Source: Isoetes taiwanensis (Eukaryota; Streptophyta; Lycopodiopsida; Isoetales; Isoetaceae). From it: DNA of 64,000 bases. The DNA lies in the NCBI GenBank assembly GCA_021234155.1, contig JAJEKV010000052.1:2722254-2786253 (forward strand), read 5' to 3'. The notes under the pieces are model-generated. The model did no database searches. It saw only the letters and a list, made by a program, of their open reading frames with translations, and was not told the DNA's origin. Shown one piece after another: positions 35,601-44,695 of this stretch (positions are counted from its first letter, which is position 1; every line of letters begins with the position of its first letter). A program made the translations under genes and the position numbers.

Positions 35601-38600
35601 TTCTTGAAATTGCAAAGTTAACTGTGCAGATGTTATGCTTTCCCAATTCAAGAAAAAATAGTTTAGACTATAAGACTCCTTACAGCCACAACCCAAACCT
35701 TTTGCAAATGATTTTAATCTTGGCAGGAACTCAAAGGAGTTGAGAAGATGTGGATTGAATTTGGACTGAAGTATTGCATCAGACCTTGTTCATATTGATG
35801 ACACTGACCAGGTCAAAATTTGGTCAATGTCCCTGGCCGAAGTCAATTTTTTGCAGACATGTCTAAGCTGGGAATTTTTGGACTCTGAATAAAAGCAAGA
35901 TATGTAGAACTAATTTGAAAAGTAATCAAATGCTGAAGAACAAATGTGAACAGTAATCAAATGCTGTGGTGCACAGATAATTGAAAAAAAGAGAAATTTT
36001 TCACATTAATAACACAATAGCCTGCAGGCTCGAATTTAAAAGACATCTGAGCCTGCAAAATTACAAAATTGGAGCAAAATTACAAAAAGGATGAAGATGG
36101 ATGGCCTACTCAAAATTGGTAGGTGTCTAAGTACTTGAAGTCTTCAAAGAAATCAGGCTGGATTATTGTCAGCCTGCTTGGCTGATTCCACCATTCAACA
36201 CTGTCAATGAGGTACTCAGGATTGCAGGTTGCCATATTTAGCAGAATCAAATTACCATAAGCATCTGCCTGACCTCTATGATAGTAATAGCATTCTCTGT
36301 AATGATCAAACTGAGCAGAAGTCATGTGTTTTGTCATCACTAATATAGAAATGAGTCTCCTTCACAATACCTTTGAGAGTTTGTTTTCTCTTCTCCTTGG
36401 CCGAGTCCTTGTTCTTCTTGTTCAAGCTCTCTTCCTCTCTCTTCCTTCTTTCTTCTTCTTCTTCTTTCTTCATCCTCCTGTAAGTAATATGCACTAGAAT
36501 TGACACCTGATCAAGTATGCCAATGGCGATTGAGCTTCTGTTGGATCTTAAATCCGTAATTTTTACGCAAAAAGTCTATGACGTAAACAATAGTATCATC
36601 TCGTATGGTTGCCAAGCATTTCTTGAATTCCTTAGCTTGCCAATGAGCTTTATAATTATGTGGAACAAAAGACTTCATAGTCTTTTTGCATGCTCATTAA
36701 ATTCAAAAGGATTTGCCGCCTTGTAGGCCAATCTAGTAACCTTTGCGGGTTTTCTTAGATAGCTTGGCGAGATTCTTTCTTTGGACTTCTTCTGGCGGCA
36801 GTTCAATGTCAAATGATTAGCTCAACTCCTAAAAAGTAATATGCTTGAATTTGATAGTTAGTACCTTTTCAAATACTTTCCATTGGACATTGATAGACTT
36901 TTGCTTGTTCCTCTCTTTAGGACATGTTGGCAACCTGCAATACAAAAACAATAATGGCAGATGTATCAGTTACAGTAACTTTTCCAATTCAAGAAAAAAC
37001 AGTCTAGACTCTAAGACTCCTTACAGCCACAACCTAATGGTTTTGCAAATGATTTTAATCTTGGCATGAACTCAAAGGGGCTGAGAATATGTGGATTCAG
37101 TCTGGACTGAAGTCTTGCATCAGAGCTTGTTGAAAATGATCACACTGGCCGGGTCAAGAATTGGTCAATGTCCCTGGCAGAATCCAAGATTTTGCACATC
37201 ACTCTAATAGGATAATTTTGGAATTCTATCACCGGATTAGACTCGACAACTCAGAGAATACCGCAAACCTTAGTGCTTCAAATAAAAAGCAAGGCACAAT
37301 GTGATTTAGTTCTGAGACTTAGTTATTTCAAGGTAGCAGACTTTGAAATTTCAGAGAACATAAATCTGCAGGCATGAACACTCAATCTTTCCTGTGTTTG
37401 AGTGAAGCTGAGCATTCCTATCAAGCAGGGACACTCACATACAACCTGGACAAGATGACTATGTTGAGGAAAAGATGACCAAGACTATCAGACAGGAAAC
37501 AGGTTTAGATTAGATACTACTTAAAAGTAATGTACAAGCAAAAGGAAACCATACTTACTTCTTTAACCCACACTTTGTACAAGTCTGCATAAAACACACG
37601 TGCTTATGCCACTCTTCACTCTCATCCTTTTGGCACACCACCATTTTCCAATAATCACTAGTTGATTTAATGGTGTTCTCCTTGGCCATACAGATCTGAC
37701 CTGGGCCACAAACTTTGCACTTACATTTACATTCCTTGTGAACACCATGAGGATCTGTCCTCATATTATTGATGGCCTGCCTTACAAATTCTAAATGCAA
37801 ATGGTATTGGCAAAAGAACAGTCTCCCTTTCTTTTAATTTTCTAATGTAGCTTGGCTTCGGTTTCTAAAGCCTCTTTGGGACATCTTCATATCCGGATGT
37901 TCCTTCTTGAAACCAAGATATAGTTGAACCCCGCACAATGAAAAAAAATTTAGTTACTTTCTAAACAAAAAAGAAAGAAAGAAAGCATTCAAAATGTATG
38001 GTCGAAACTATACACGTGTCATCTCTAGCGGATGAATAGGATGATCAATTTTCTCACCTTTATCATTCAAATGCTTCCTCACATGCTTCTTATAAGGTGA
38101 TACTCGGTATTTTCATCCCAATACTTCTCCGACTGTGGCTATTTCTTCAGTTTGTGAAGGCATCTTTTCTTCTCTTCCTTCCAAACATTGACCGGGGGCC
38201 GCCAGTGATTCTCGCAAAAATTGCCTTCTAAATGCCATGGCAAATTTTTAGTGGAATAGATAGAACCCTTGAAATTGCAGATTGATTGATCCCCAGGCCC
38301 AACAGTTGCCATTTGTAGAGTGCTCTTTCTTGCTTGCAAAATATCGCTTTTCTTTGCATTTTTTGGACCTGCATTGTCTCTGGACATTGGAAATCATGGT
38401 ATCGCGTTCTGACCCGGGTTCTTGGGATCTGGTAATTCTCCTTGCAATGGTAAATGTGTATTTTTCTTCAAAAGTCTTTGAAGAATTCTCCCTTTGTCTA
38501 AATCCTCTGAAACATTCCTCACAATGTGATTAAAAGAGTCAGTTAGCTCTTTTGACAGCTCTTGCAACCTTCTATCACTGAGAAAATGTTTTCTCTTCTT

Positions 38601-40320
38601 CTCATTTGGTGCAATGTTTTCTTTTTCCTTTAGTTTCAATCTCTTTCTGGATTCTCTCTTCCTCTTGGCTTCAAAATCCAGATAAATTCATTAGAGGAAA
38701 AATGAGATCACATTTTGTCCCATTAAGGAATGCTTAAAATGCCATGTCAGCTTTTTAAATTGTCCAATAAGAGAAGAGCTCCAGTATATCTCATTCCAGT
38801 ATTATGTGGCAGCCTGTAATTAATGCAGTTGCAACTAACTTCTGGGTAAGAGCATGTTAGGGCCTACATGTTTTGGAAACTACCTGGAAAATACTCTGGG
38901 TAGTCAAAGATGATGATATATTTGAGTTCTTAACATCTTCTTGACATCACAAAGTACCTTACAACATGTATATACTACTACTCTTGAATATAACACAATT
39001 TCTTTTGGTCAATCTTGTAGTCTAGGTACTTTAAAATACAATTATGTACTTGCACAGAAGTACACAGAAAAGTACCTTTTTGGTAATTTTTTATGTAGGC
39101 CCTAACATGCTTTCACCCTTCTGTAGTATCATTTTTTCATTATAACTTTTGATCCAGAACTCCGATTCAAAAACTTTTTGTAGCAATGGGTTCGTCTTCA
39201 CAAGATCTATCTAGTGATAACCCATTCATACATCTTTTACGATATAAATATATAAGAAATAAGCAAAAAATCATATTTTTTTAAGGTTAACGCATATGAC
39301 CATATTGAAATACATCATAACCATATATCATTGGAAAGATCTTTTCATTCCGCATCTAATGCAACTAACGCTGCAACATTTTGACGAGTGGATCAAAAGT
39401 TATGGGGGAAAAACAACAACAATGAAGTTGTTGGTGCTGCATTAATTGCAGTTAATAGAGGGTAGCCATTCTATTGGAGGATTCTTATGGGGATGAAATG
39501 AGATCTCAAATTTCCTCTAATGCTCCTTTCCTGATCATCAATGCTCTCGGAATTAGAATTGGGATTGGCATTCGGATTGAGAATTGCAAGTGAATTATCA
39601 GCCATGAGAACAGATCAAAGATTGAATTGGATTGGAATTGAAGACAGCCAGGAAAATCTCGTTACAGGAAATCTTCGAAAGAATGACAACCAAGAATTTC
39701 CCTCCAAGAATCCGGCCATCTAGAAATCCCGCCAAACATGAAAATTCATCTCCCAATTTGCGCGGGATCATCCATGTCATCGATCCCTACCTCCACGGGA
39801 TGATCCGTTCTATTTCTGGAGTAATCATCAAACGATGTCGTTGAACGAAAAAGCACTCGAGGGTAAAGCACCTAAAGCACTTACAGCACTTGTCCGGATA
39901 GTGCTCTTTGGGTAGCATTACCATATTTACACCCCAAGACAGGCCAACTGAAATGGCACATAGGCATCTATCATGCTTTTGCAGATTTTGTTGGAGAGAA
40001 TTATGGTATAAATGTAGACATGCATCTCGGCTTGGAGATTATTCATTGTCAACCCTGATTCCTATGGTTTTCGAGCAGGAATCTCTTGTCCACCATGTAC
40101 AGTATGAGGGGGACAATCAATGGAAAGCAGAAATGGTTGAAGTAGGTGATAACTTTGTTGTGAATGCAGAGGAAGGAAATGATGAGAATGTGGATTTCTG
40201 GATAATCAAGTGCACTGAACCTAAACACATTGTCCAAAGATGCATTTAAGGACTATTGGGGCTCTAAGTTCAACAGCAGGAGGTTGTCTTATCGTAAGTA
40301 TTACAAGTTCATCAAGATGG
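29615..40320 (+). CDS. TE1 DDE-type transposase, multi-exon, interrupted by TE2
   Basis: Exon 1 (29615-30568, 318 codons) has a Cys cluster (CCPCIQVKCKC), a basic region and a helix-turn-helix-like segment (GVAKTLNIKRRTVYAAL). Exon 2 starts at 30684 and has a zinc-binding CKCKCSICGAG motif. Exon 3 starts at 31334 and carries the core: VVSVIDFAENF, HFYISD, FWSDGCASQF and NFFATSHGKGEHDGAG, candidates for the catalytic acidic triad. Exon 4 starts at 32138 (FFWLVKLGDVN), is cut by TE2 at 32244 and resumes at 39939 in the same frame. Frame breaks occur near 31013, 31985 and 40245. It resembles unnamed transposases of plants and invertebrates; I could not name the superfamily with certainty. Confidence 0.8.
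31083..31300 (-). mobile_element. candidate SINE with (GATA)n tail in a TE1 intron
   Basis: Between exons 2 and 3 of TE1 lies a run of GATA units (31083-31106) followed by TTTTAACGTCACG and about 190 bp of sequence richer in GC. This mirrors the 49 and 52 kb LINE ends, where a simple repeat precedes TTTTATCGTCCACGG. A GTTGGGAGTCAAATCCCAAC hairpin near the far end loosely resembles a tRNA T-arm. A short retroposon sharing a LINE-type tail is the likeliest reading. Confidence 0.4.
32245..32272 (+). repeat. TE2 left terminal inverted repeat
   Basis: 28 bp identical to the reverse complement of 39907-39934. It is followed by AAGCACTTAGCACC-type subterminal repeats. Confidence 0.95.
32487..33350 (+). 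pseudogene. TE2 cargo, N-terminal coiled-coil region, decayed
   Basis: A start at 32487 gives MVEEAVTAEDFERIHGLSNH before a stop. Further segments in changing frames include DGLLRILYPDGVSNNEVGEA (about 32690) and a charged, helical stretch (IVVSLAAEEKSNDKIFKRLT, near 33040, and LMFEEYLCESMESLCTEIRD, near 33210). The last flows into the RING-finger frame as DIKAAKEYAKTLTNLGDIKN. Several frame changes show this part is broken, though it looks like one original protein. Coiled coil ahead of a RING finger is common in E3 ligases. Confidence 0.5.
33360..34294 (+). CDS. TE2 cargo: RING-H2 finger protein with basic, nuclear-type tail
   Basis: 238 codons to 34076, continuing in the next frame to 34294. 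Residues 29-70 fit RING-H2 spacing: C-x2-C, 15 residues, C-x-H-x2-H-x2-C, 8 residues, C-x2-C (CNAC, then CSHEYHVMC, then CLKC). RING-H2 domains usually act as ubiquitin E3 ligases. The rest is low complexity with nuclear-type clusters (STKRRRLRHVRDDSD, PTRKKQKQ) and, past the frame change, an AT-hook-like PLRGRGQ. The start is probably not the true N terminus, because the upstream sequence continues the protein in another frame. It is convergent to the TE2 transposase. Confidence 0.6.
34577..35401 (+). CDS. TE2 cargo: FCP1/NIF-like HAD-family domain protein
   Basis: After a GAATGTTAG acceptor, the frame to 35037 carries HAD motif I as LLILDLNGVLV, with Asn where the catalytic second Asp of DxDG would be, as in some plant FCP1-like proteins. 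It continues VVVFRTGVHAFLEEASSWYD, LAIWSFMNS (motif II region), KFIFIWDPS and MKPLHKV (motif III Lys). A neighbouring frame continues with ENVIIADDEVYKAF, the motif IV acidic pair, and 35177-35401 gives a plausible C terminus (DTLGVFKNNTRAKC to LQKFLDS). FCP1/NIF phosphatases act on serine residues such as those of the RNA polymerase II tail. Frame changes at about 35010 and 35150 make this copy defective. It may be the C-terminal part of the same cargo protein as the RING finger. Confidence 0.65.
35405..35530. repeat. short tandem repeat (GTGCAGATTTGCCTCCATTTTGTA)
   Basis: Two good copies and one weaker copy of a ~45-bp unit centred on TTGCCTCCATTTTGTA lie just downstream of the HAD-domain stop. 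Confidence 0.55.
35641..35870. repeat. ~225-bp direct repeat inside TE2, copy 1
   Basis: It matches 36975-37199 in the same orientation at roughly 85% identity, beginning CCAATTCAAGAAAAA and ending near GTCAATGTCCCTGGC and the following TTTTGCA motif. It lies between the two convergent genes. Confidence 0.7.
36110..36340 (-). CDS. TE2 segment with YRECYYYHR motif
   Basis: The frame reads FDHYRECYYYHRGQADAYGN, then LILLNMATC, and ends FKYLDTYQF. It aligns with the last exon at 28394-28729 over the motif and the following ~35 residues. It directly abuts the transposase sequence ending ISDDKTHDFCS, which looks like a deletion junction because the WSDG and GKGEHDG core of TE1 is missing in between. 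Unknown family. Confidence 0.5.
   Translation of the reverse strand: MMTKHMTSAQFDHYRECYYYHRGQADAYGNLILLNMATCNPEYLIDSVEWWNQPSRLTIIQPDFFEDFKYLDTYQF
36975..37199. repeat. ~225-bp direct repeat inside TE2, copy 2
   Basis: Partner of 35641-35870. It sits in what should be an intron of the minus-strand transposase. Confidence 0.7.
38689..39522. mobile_element. 834-bp inverted-repeat element inserted in the TE2 transposase gene
   Basis: The ends are inverted repeats: CATTAGAGGAAA on the left and its complement TTTCCTCTAATG on the right, with weaker pairing for another ~100 bp. TA next to GAGGAAA on both sides would suit a Tc1/mariner-like (Stowaway) target, but the surrounding symmetry leaves the exact boundary open. 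It separates the transposase start (MADNSLAIL) from DFEAKRKRES; omitting it leaves an open frame across the junction. No coding capacity. Confidence 0.65.
38852..39110. mobile_element. 259-bp MITE-like element nested in the 834-bp element
   Basis: Perfect 18-bp terminal inverted repeats, GCATGTTAGGGCCTACAT at 38852-38869 and its complement at 39093-39110, bound an AT-rich interior. Target duplication not resolved. Confidence 0.65.
39907..39934 (-). repeat. TE2 right terminal inverted repeat
   Basis: 28 bp, perfect partner of 32245-32272. AAAGCACC and AAGCACTT motifs lie just inside (39852-39890). Confidence 0.95.
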
Positions 40321-40324
40321 TAAG

Positions 40325-41236
40325 TATGAGTCGTTAGACAATATGCCCCGATGTAACTTGCTATACACACCTTGTAGTTTGTGCAAAGGTTAAATTGCGT
40401 GTCGCACATGGTGAGAAGGGTGAGTTCTCGCCTCTCGGGCGATGCACATGAGCAGATTATTGAGTATTTGCCTCCTCCCTCATCCGGGGCACTCAACGCC
40501 CTAGTAGTAGACGGAGAAGGATTGATGCAGTGAAGTGAATCCATGCATAAATGTTAATATAACATTTTAAATTTGGGCATGTAACAGCCTTGTAAACTTG
40601 GGCATGTAACTTGTTCATGTGTTGTTTCAGACATTTTCTTCTATCAGTAGTAACAGAACCATATTGTAACCATTGGTTCAACCATATTGTAACCATATTG
40701 TCAACAAAATTCAAAGTGTTTTAATATCAAGTGTCTTCTTTCTCTTGTTTTTCTTGTTGGGTGCCCGGATTGTCAACTGCCTGTATGGAACAGCTGTTCA
40801 ATGAATTGAACAAGTGTTTAAGTAATGAAGTTTTACAAGTAAACAAGTCCATTATTTCCTATCATATTTGATCACTTGTATAATGTTTAAGTGTGTTGGT
40901 AGATAATGTTTAAGTGTCTTCATTATTTCATGAAGTGATGATGCTTAAATATTTCGAGTTCAATAACTTTTGCTTTTGTATTGAGTTTAATAAGTTGTGT
41001 GTTTAGAAACAGTTCATAACTTGTAAACAAGTATTGAGTTCAATAAGTTCAATAACTTGTAAACAGTTCAATAACTTGTAAACAGTTCATAACTTGTAAA
41101 CTTGTATTGAGTTCAATAAGTTCTTTGTGTTTGTAATTTAAACAGTTCATAACTTGTGTACTTGTGTTCAATATTCAGTAAAGTTTTAATTGCATTTTCA
41201 AAGTGTTCAATTCAGTATTTGTCTGGTCTCGTGTTT
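40325..41236. repeat. AT-rich tract with GTTCAATAACTTGTAAACA minisatellite
   Basis: About 40990-41165 repeats GTTCAATAA-CTTGTAAACA in imperfect copies. The rest is AT-rich and non-coding, lying between the TE1 transposase end and the convergent gene. Confidence 0.55.
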
Positions 41237-41471
41237 CAAGTATTCCATTGTAAACAAGTATTGAAGTATTCAAGTATTGCTAACCCTCAAAATTTCAGTA
41301 CATTTAACCTGTTGCAAACCACATTTTCATGAAGAAGACTGCTCACAATTTGCTAAAGCTCAAATATTCCATTGTAAACAAGTATTGAAGTATTCAAGCA
41401 TTGCTAACCCTCTGAGTTTCAGTACATTTAACCTGTTGCAAACCACATATTCATGAAAAAAAATGCTCACA
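41237..41471. repeat. ~117-bp tandem duplication
   Basis: 41237-41351 and 41357-41471 are near-identical neighbours (TATTCCATTGTAAACAAG to TGCTCACAA). Downstream flank of the minus-strand gene. Confidence 0.75.
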
Positions 41472-41515
41472 AATTTGACAACCATAAATATTTCATTCAT
41501 TTGGAAGGCATTTAC

Positions 41516-43862
41516 ATTGTGAGAGGTTCAATCTTTCTGCCTTTACAAAATAGGCAGTACAAAATCATTGACATAGTGTCAATGGATTGACATACATCCT
41601 GTACAAAATAAACATTGTAGTTCATGTCATTTGAAAAGGGATCTTCACTCTGCATAATAGAAACATGAAACTGAATTAACATACACATAGATGTAGTTGC
41701 AAGATCAATAAGTTACAAACCTGGCAAGTGTAAAGAGATCTTATGTTTAACAAACTGTTCCAGTGTCATGGCTTCTTCATCACTGTCATCATCACGAGCA
41801 TCAGCATCTTTGGCAGCAACAGATGGAATTGAAGATACCGCAACTTGGACAGAACAGAAGAGATGGAATTGAGGTGCTTTGAGTCGAAGGGGCTTCAACT
41901 AATGGTATTACAACTTCAAGAGGAACATGAGGAGATTCAAATGAAGGAGCCCACTATAGGTACATTGGCTTCCACCGTCTTTGAAAATAAAGGAGCTAGA
42001 ACTAGAGGTGCTGCAGCGATTCTGGGGCTTCAAAAAGGTGCCGGAACTAGAGGTGCTGCTAGCTTCTGTGGGCTTCAAAAAGTGCTTTGGAACTAGAGGT
42101 GCTTTCGCGCAGCTGGGGGCTTCAAAAGGTACCGAGCTACGGGGGCATCAAAGAATTGAAGGTTGTATAGCAGCAATTGTAGATGCTGCTGGTTCAAACC
42201 ACAAATTTGCAATCTGGCTAGAGTTGAAGGACTCACAGCTTGGTTGCTTAAAGTATCATCTAACAGCAGAAAATGATAATTAGTATCTGCAATTTAAAAA
42301 CACATCATTCTTTGAAATGAAATGTAGCACATGTATACCTGTGGGAGCATCCTGTTGTAGGTTATTCTTAGGATCCTTTGGTGTATTCTCCCCACATTTT
42401 TTTTGGTAACCACTGGCTGCTTACCTTTTGGTCCAGCCTTCTTTGTACTCTTTGGCTTATCTGTAAGGTAAGTAAGTTAAAAATACAAACATAAAAGACA
42501 TTATTTTATAGCTAGAACACTCACTAGAAACTGCAGATACATGCTCACGTGCATTCCATTTACTAGGTCTACCTTTACGAACATTACGGAGTTTCTTTTG
42601 TCCATCTTCTTCTGCAATTGGTAAGGATTCTATTACTATTGGTGCAGGTTCAGCCTCAGAAATCCCTGGACCTGTTTGATCCTTAGCAGCTACAACATTA
42701 GCATTATGCATATGCAAGTTGCCCCACTCCATAAATGTTAGACAACTTCGTTTTAACTTTTCATATGCATATACAAGTTACACCAGAAGTGAAGCAACCA
42801 AATAGGGTCTTTCCTTTAGACAACCTATCTATGATTTCAAAGAAATATAATTGCTTTATTATCCTTTAGGCCTTTGCCAATTATAAGCATGTTCATTTTG
42901 TTATAGCAGTTAGGACAATGGAACATTTTATAACTTATGCAGCACCCCATGAACAACTGCTTTATTGTTCTGTAGGCCTTCTGCCAATGATAAGCATGTT
43001 CGTTTTGTTATAGCAGATTAAGGCGATGGAATGTTTTATAACTTAAGCAGCACTCCATGAACAACTGCATTAACTTTCAAAGACTCGAGAACAAAGCGCA
43101 TTAACAACGAGACTCTAGGAAGAATTGCATTAACTGTCATGAAAAGGCCAATCATGTTTCTTTGTTAATCAATTGGAGAGAAAAAACATTTGAAAATTCT
43201 CTTTTGCTAATCAATTGGAGAGGAAAAACATTTTGCATAAGCAAAAATGTGAAAAACAACTCTAATAACTTTTTTATAGTAGTTGGCTATGCAAATCCTA
43301 TAGTGGGATGCTTATGCAAGTACTGTCGTACATGCTAGGCCAATACAGATGTAGCATATACGAGTGCTTATGCAAGACCTGTCTTACATGCTAGGCCAAC
43401 ATAGATGTAACCAATATGAGAATTGTGCAAATACAAGGGGAGTTTGCTAGCAAGACAACAACGAAAAGAATGGTGCCCAGCAACGCTGGGCACTGTAACT
43501 AGTAAAACTCTAAGATTTTATCAAATAGATGATCCAAATTAATTTTGATGTCGATCGGACGGCCCAAAACTTTGAGGACCTCAGGGTGTTAAGGATACAA
43601 GAAACCCCTAGATTTTAAAGTTCAGAGTCTAATTGTCAAGGTAAATAGGCCAATACGTCATGAAAATATTTCAATTGAAAAGCTAGGAGGAAGAGATATT
43701 TACCTTTTGTTGTTGTACCGGATGTGTTGCATTGCTACACATCCGACCACTAGTAGAAGCAAACTCGGTTGTGAACATGGTGACTATGAGCTTTGCGGCA
43801 AGTAAACAACGCCACTTACTTTATGCGCGCAGTTTTGCTTCCATGTGAGTTTTCCAGCATCG
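41516..43862 (-). CDS. predicted multi-exon gene of unknown function, convergent to the TE1 transposase
   Basis: Likely exons on the minus strand are as follows. About 43862-43803 gives MKLQKADAGKLTWKQNCAHK with an AAA|GTAAGT donor. About 42693-42529 gives SEAEPAPIVIESLPIAEEDG and the AT-hook-like RNVRKGRPSKWNAREHV with a GTGAGT donor. About 42460-42340 is Lys-rich (NKPKSTKKAGPK). 41843-41721 gives ADARDDDSDEEAMTLEQFV. About 41642-41516 gives VYFVQDVCQSIDTMSMILYC and LFCKGRKIEPLTM before TAA. A Pro/Ala/Ser repeat region lies at 41850-42150. The charged, AT-hook-like make-up suggests a nuclear protein. Its position mirrors the TE2 cargo relative to its transposase. Exon links are inferred, not proven. 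Confidence 0.4.
41985..42135. repeat. ~45-bp minisatellite (ACTAGAGGTGCTGC...GGGCTTCAAAAAG)
   Basis: Three to four imperfect units of about 42-48 bp. On the minus strand they would encode Ala/Pro/Ser-rich repeats such as APLVPAPF. Confidence 0.6.
42853..43067. repeat. ~105-bp tandem duplication
   Basis: Two adjacent copies share TGCTTTATT, the GGCCTT-TGCCAAT block, ATAAGCATGTTC and TTTTATAACTTA. Probably intronic or upstream of the minus-strand gene. Confidence 0.65.
43473..43502 (+). mobile_element. Helitron-type 3' end
   Basis: A perfect 9-bp hairpin, GTGCCCAGC-AAC-GCTGGGCAC (43473-43493), is followed by TGTAA and CTAGT. This is the classic Helitron terminus: a GC-rich hairpin a few bases before CTRR, then the host T (43503). 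The 5' TC end and any Rep/helicase gene were not identified, so the left limit is unknown. Confidence 0.6.
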
Positions 43863-43869
43863 GCTTTCT

Positions 43870-44690
43870 GCAGTTTCATTGATTTAGGTTTGTGAATTCT
43901 ATAGGATACTAAAAATAGGAGACAATTTTTGATGTTGCATTTCTTGGCTGTTTTTGCAATTAATAGATTCTTGGAAGGAGCCATTCCGGGGGCTGACTGA
44001 TTCGAACGTCTTGTATATCGCCAAGTAAGTATTATATCTATTCTACACGAATTTTTTCTTTGGTGCATTGTCTTGGAGTTTGAACTTTACTCTGATCCTT
44101 GATCTCTAGCATCACAAGGATAAAGCCCGATAATGTGTTTCTTGCTTCGCAAACAGGTAATAATGAGTTTGATTCAATAATACAGAAATAGAGGATCATT
44201 AGATAGTATCGAATAAAGATAGCATGGGGACAAATGCGCAGATAGATTTGGAGATTTGAGGTGATAAGAACTGGCAGATGTGAAACACGATTCTCGTGTG
44301 TTGCTCTCTTAGCATTCTTAGAATTCTTCACTAACAATTCGGCTTATCTGCTGTAGTGCACCATGTTGAGCCATAATCTGCATTGCAAGGACTTAAGTCC
44401 GTGATCAGACACTTCTCATTTGTCTCATTTTGTCTGGTAGAACCGTCCATTTTCCACATTAAAAATAAGAGATGTTTTTTAGGTGATGCTCTAAATTTAA
44501 GCTATAGGATAAAAGGAAGTGATGGACTATCATTTGTAGAGGATTACTCTTATTCAATATTCCAGAAGAAGTAGAGACATAGATGTAGAGACATGAATAA
44601 AATCTCAGTAGACAAAGATAATCCACTGAGTGCAGCCACCTGTCTATGCATAAGATAAGATACCCAAATATTCCTCAAAAATCAAATGTT
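43870..44690. other. no gene recognised
   Basis: AT-rich flank between the predicted minus-strand gene and LINE copy B. It may contain the TE1 right end, which I could not define. Confidence 0.4.
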
Positions 44691-44695
44691 TTTTC

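Larger units (their letters stand above)
36350..39603 (-). pseudogene. TE2 transposase, decayed
   Basis: Pieces in order on the minus strand match TE1. A start at 39603 gives MADNSLAILNPNANPNSNSE, then a gap caused by an inserted element, then DFEAKRKRESRKRLKLKEKE (from about 38690) and ELTDSFNHIVRNVSEDLD. 38340-38140 corresponds to the TE1 helix-turn-helix region; 37800-37555 carries CKCKCKVCGPG; 36710-36520 reads HNYKAHWQAKEFKKC and VYVIDFLRKNYGFKIQQ; 36506-36350 gives SILVHITYR and KETHFYISDDKTHD. The second half of the catalytic core is absent and frames change repeatedly, so TE2 cannot now make a full transposase. Confidence 0.75.
32241..39938. mobile_element. TE2: 7.69-kb DNA transposon with 28-bp TIRs and CAAG target duplication
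   Basis: The element spans 32245-39934. Its ends are perfect 28-bp inverted repeats starting GGGTGTAAATATGG. CAAG flanks both sides (32241-32244 and 39935-39938). Both subterminal regions repeat AAGCACTT/AAGCACC. Removing the element and one CAAG restores the TE1 frame exactly (codons for TIRPYCQ continue into DRPTEMAHRH). Inside are plus-strand cargo at 32.5-35.4 kb and a decayed minus-strand transposase homologous to TE1 at 39.6-36.1 kb. A 4-bp duplication is compatible with Sola-type elements among named superfamilies, but that alone is weak evidence. Confidence 0.92.
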
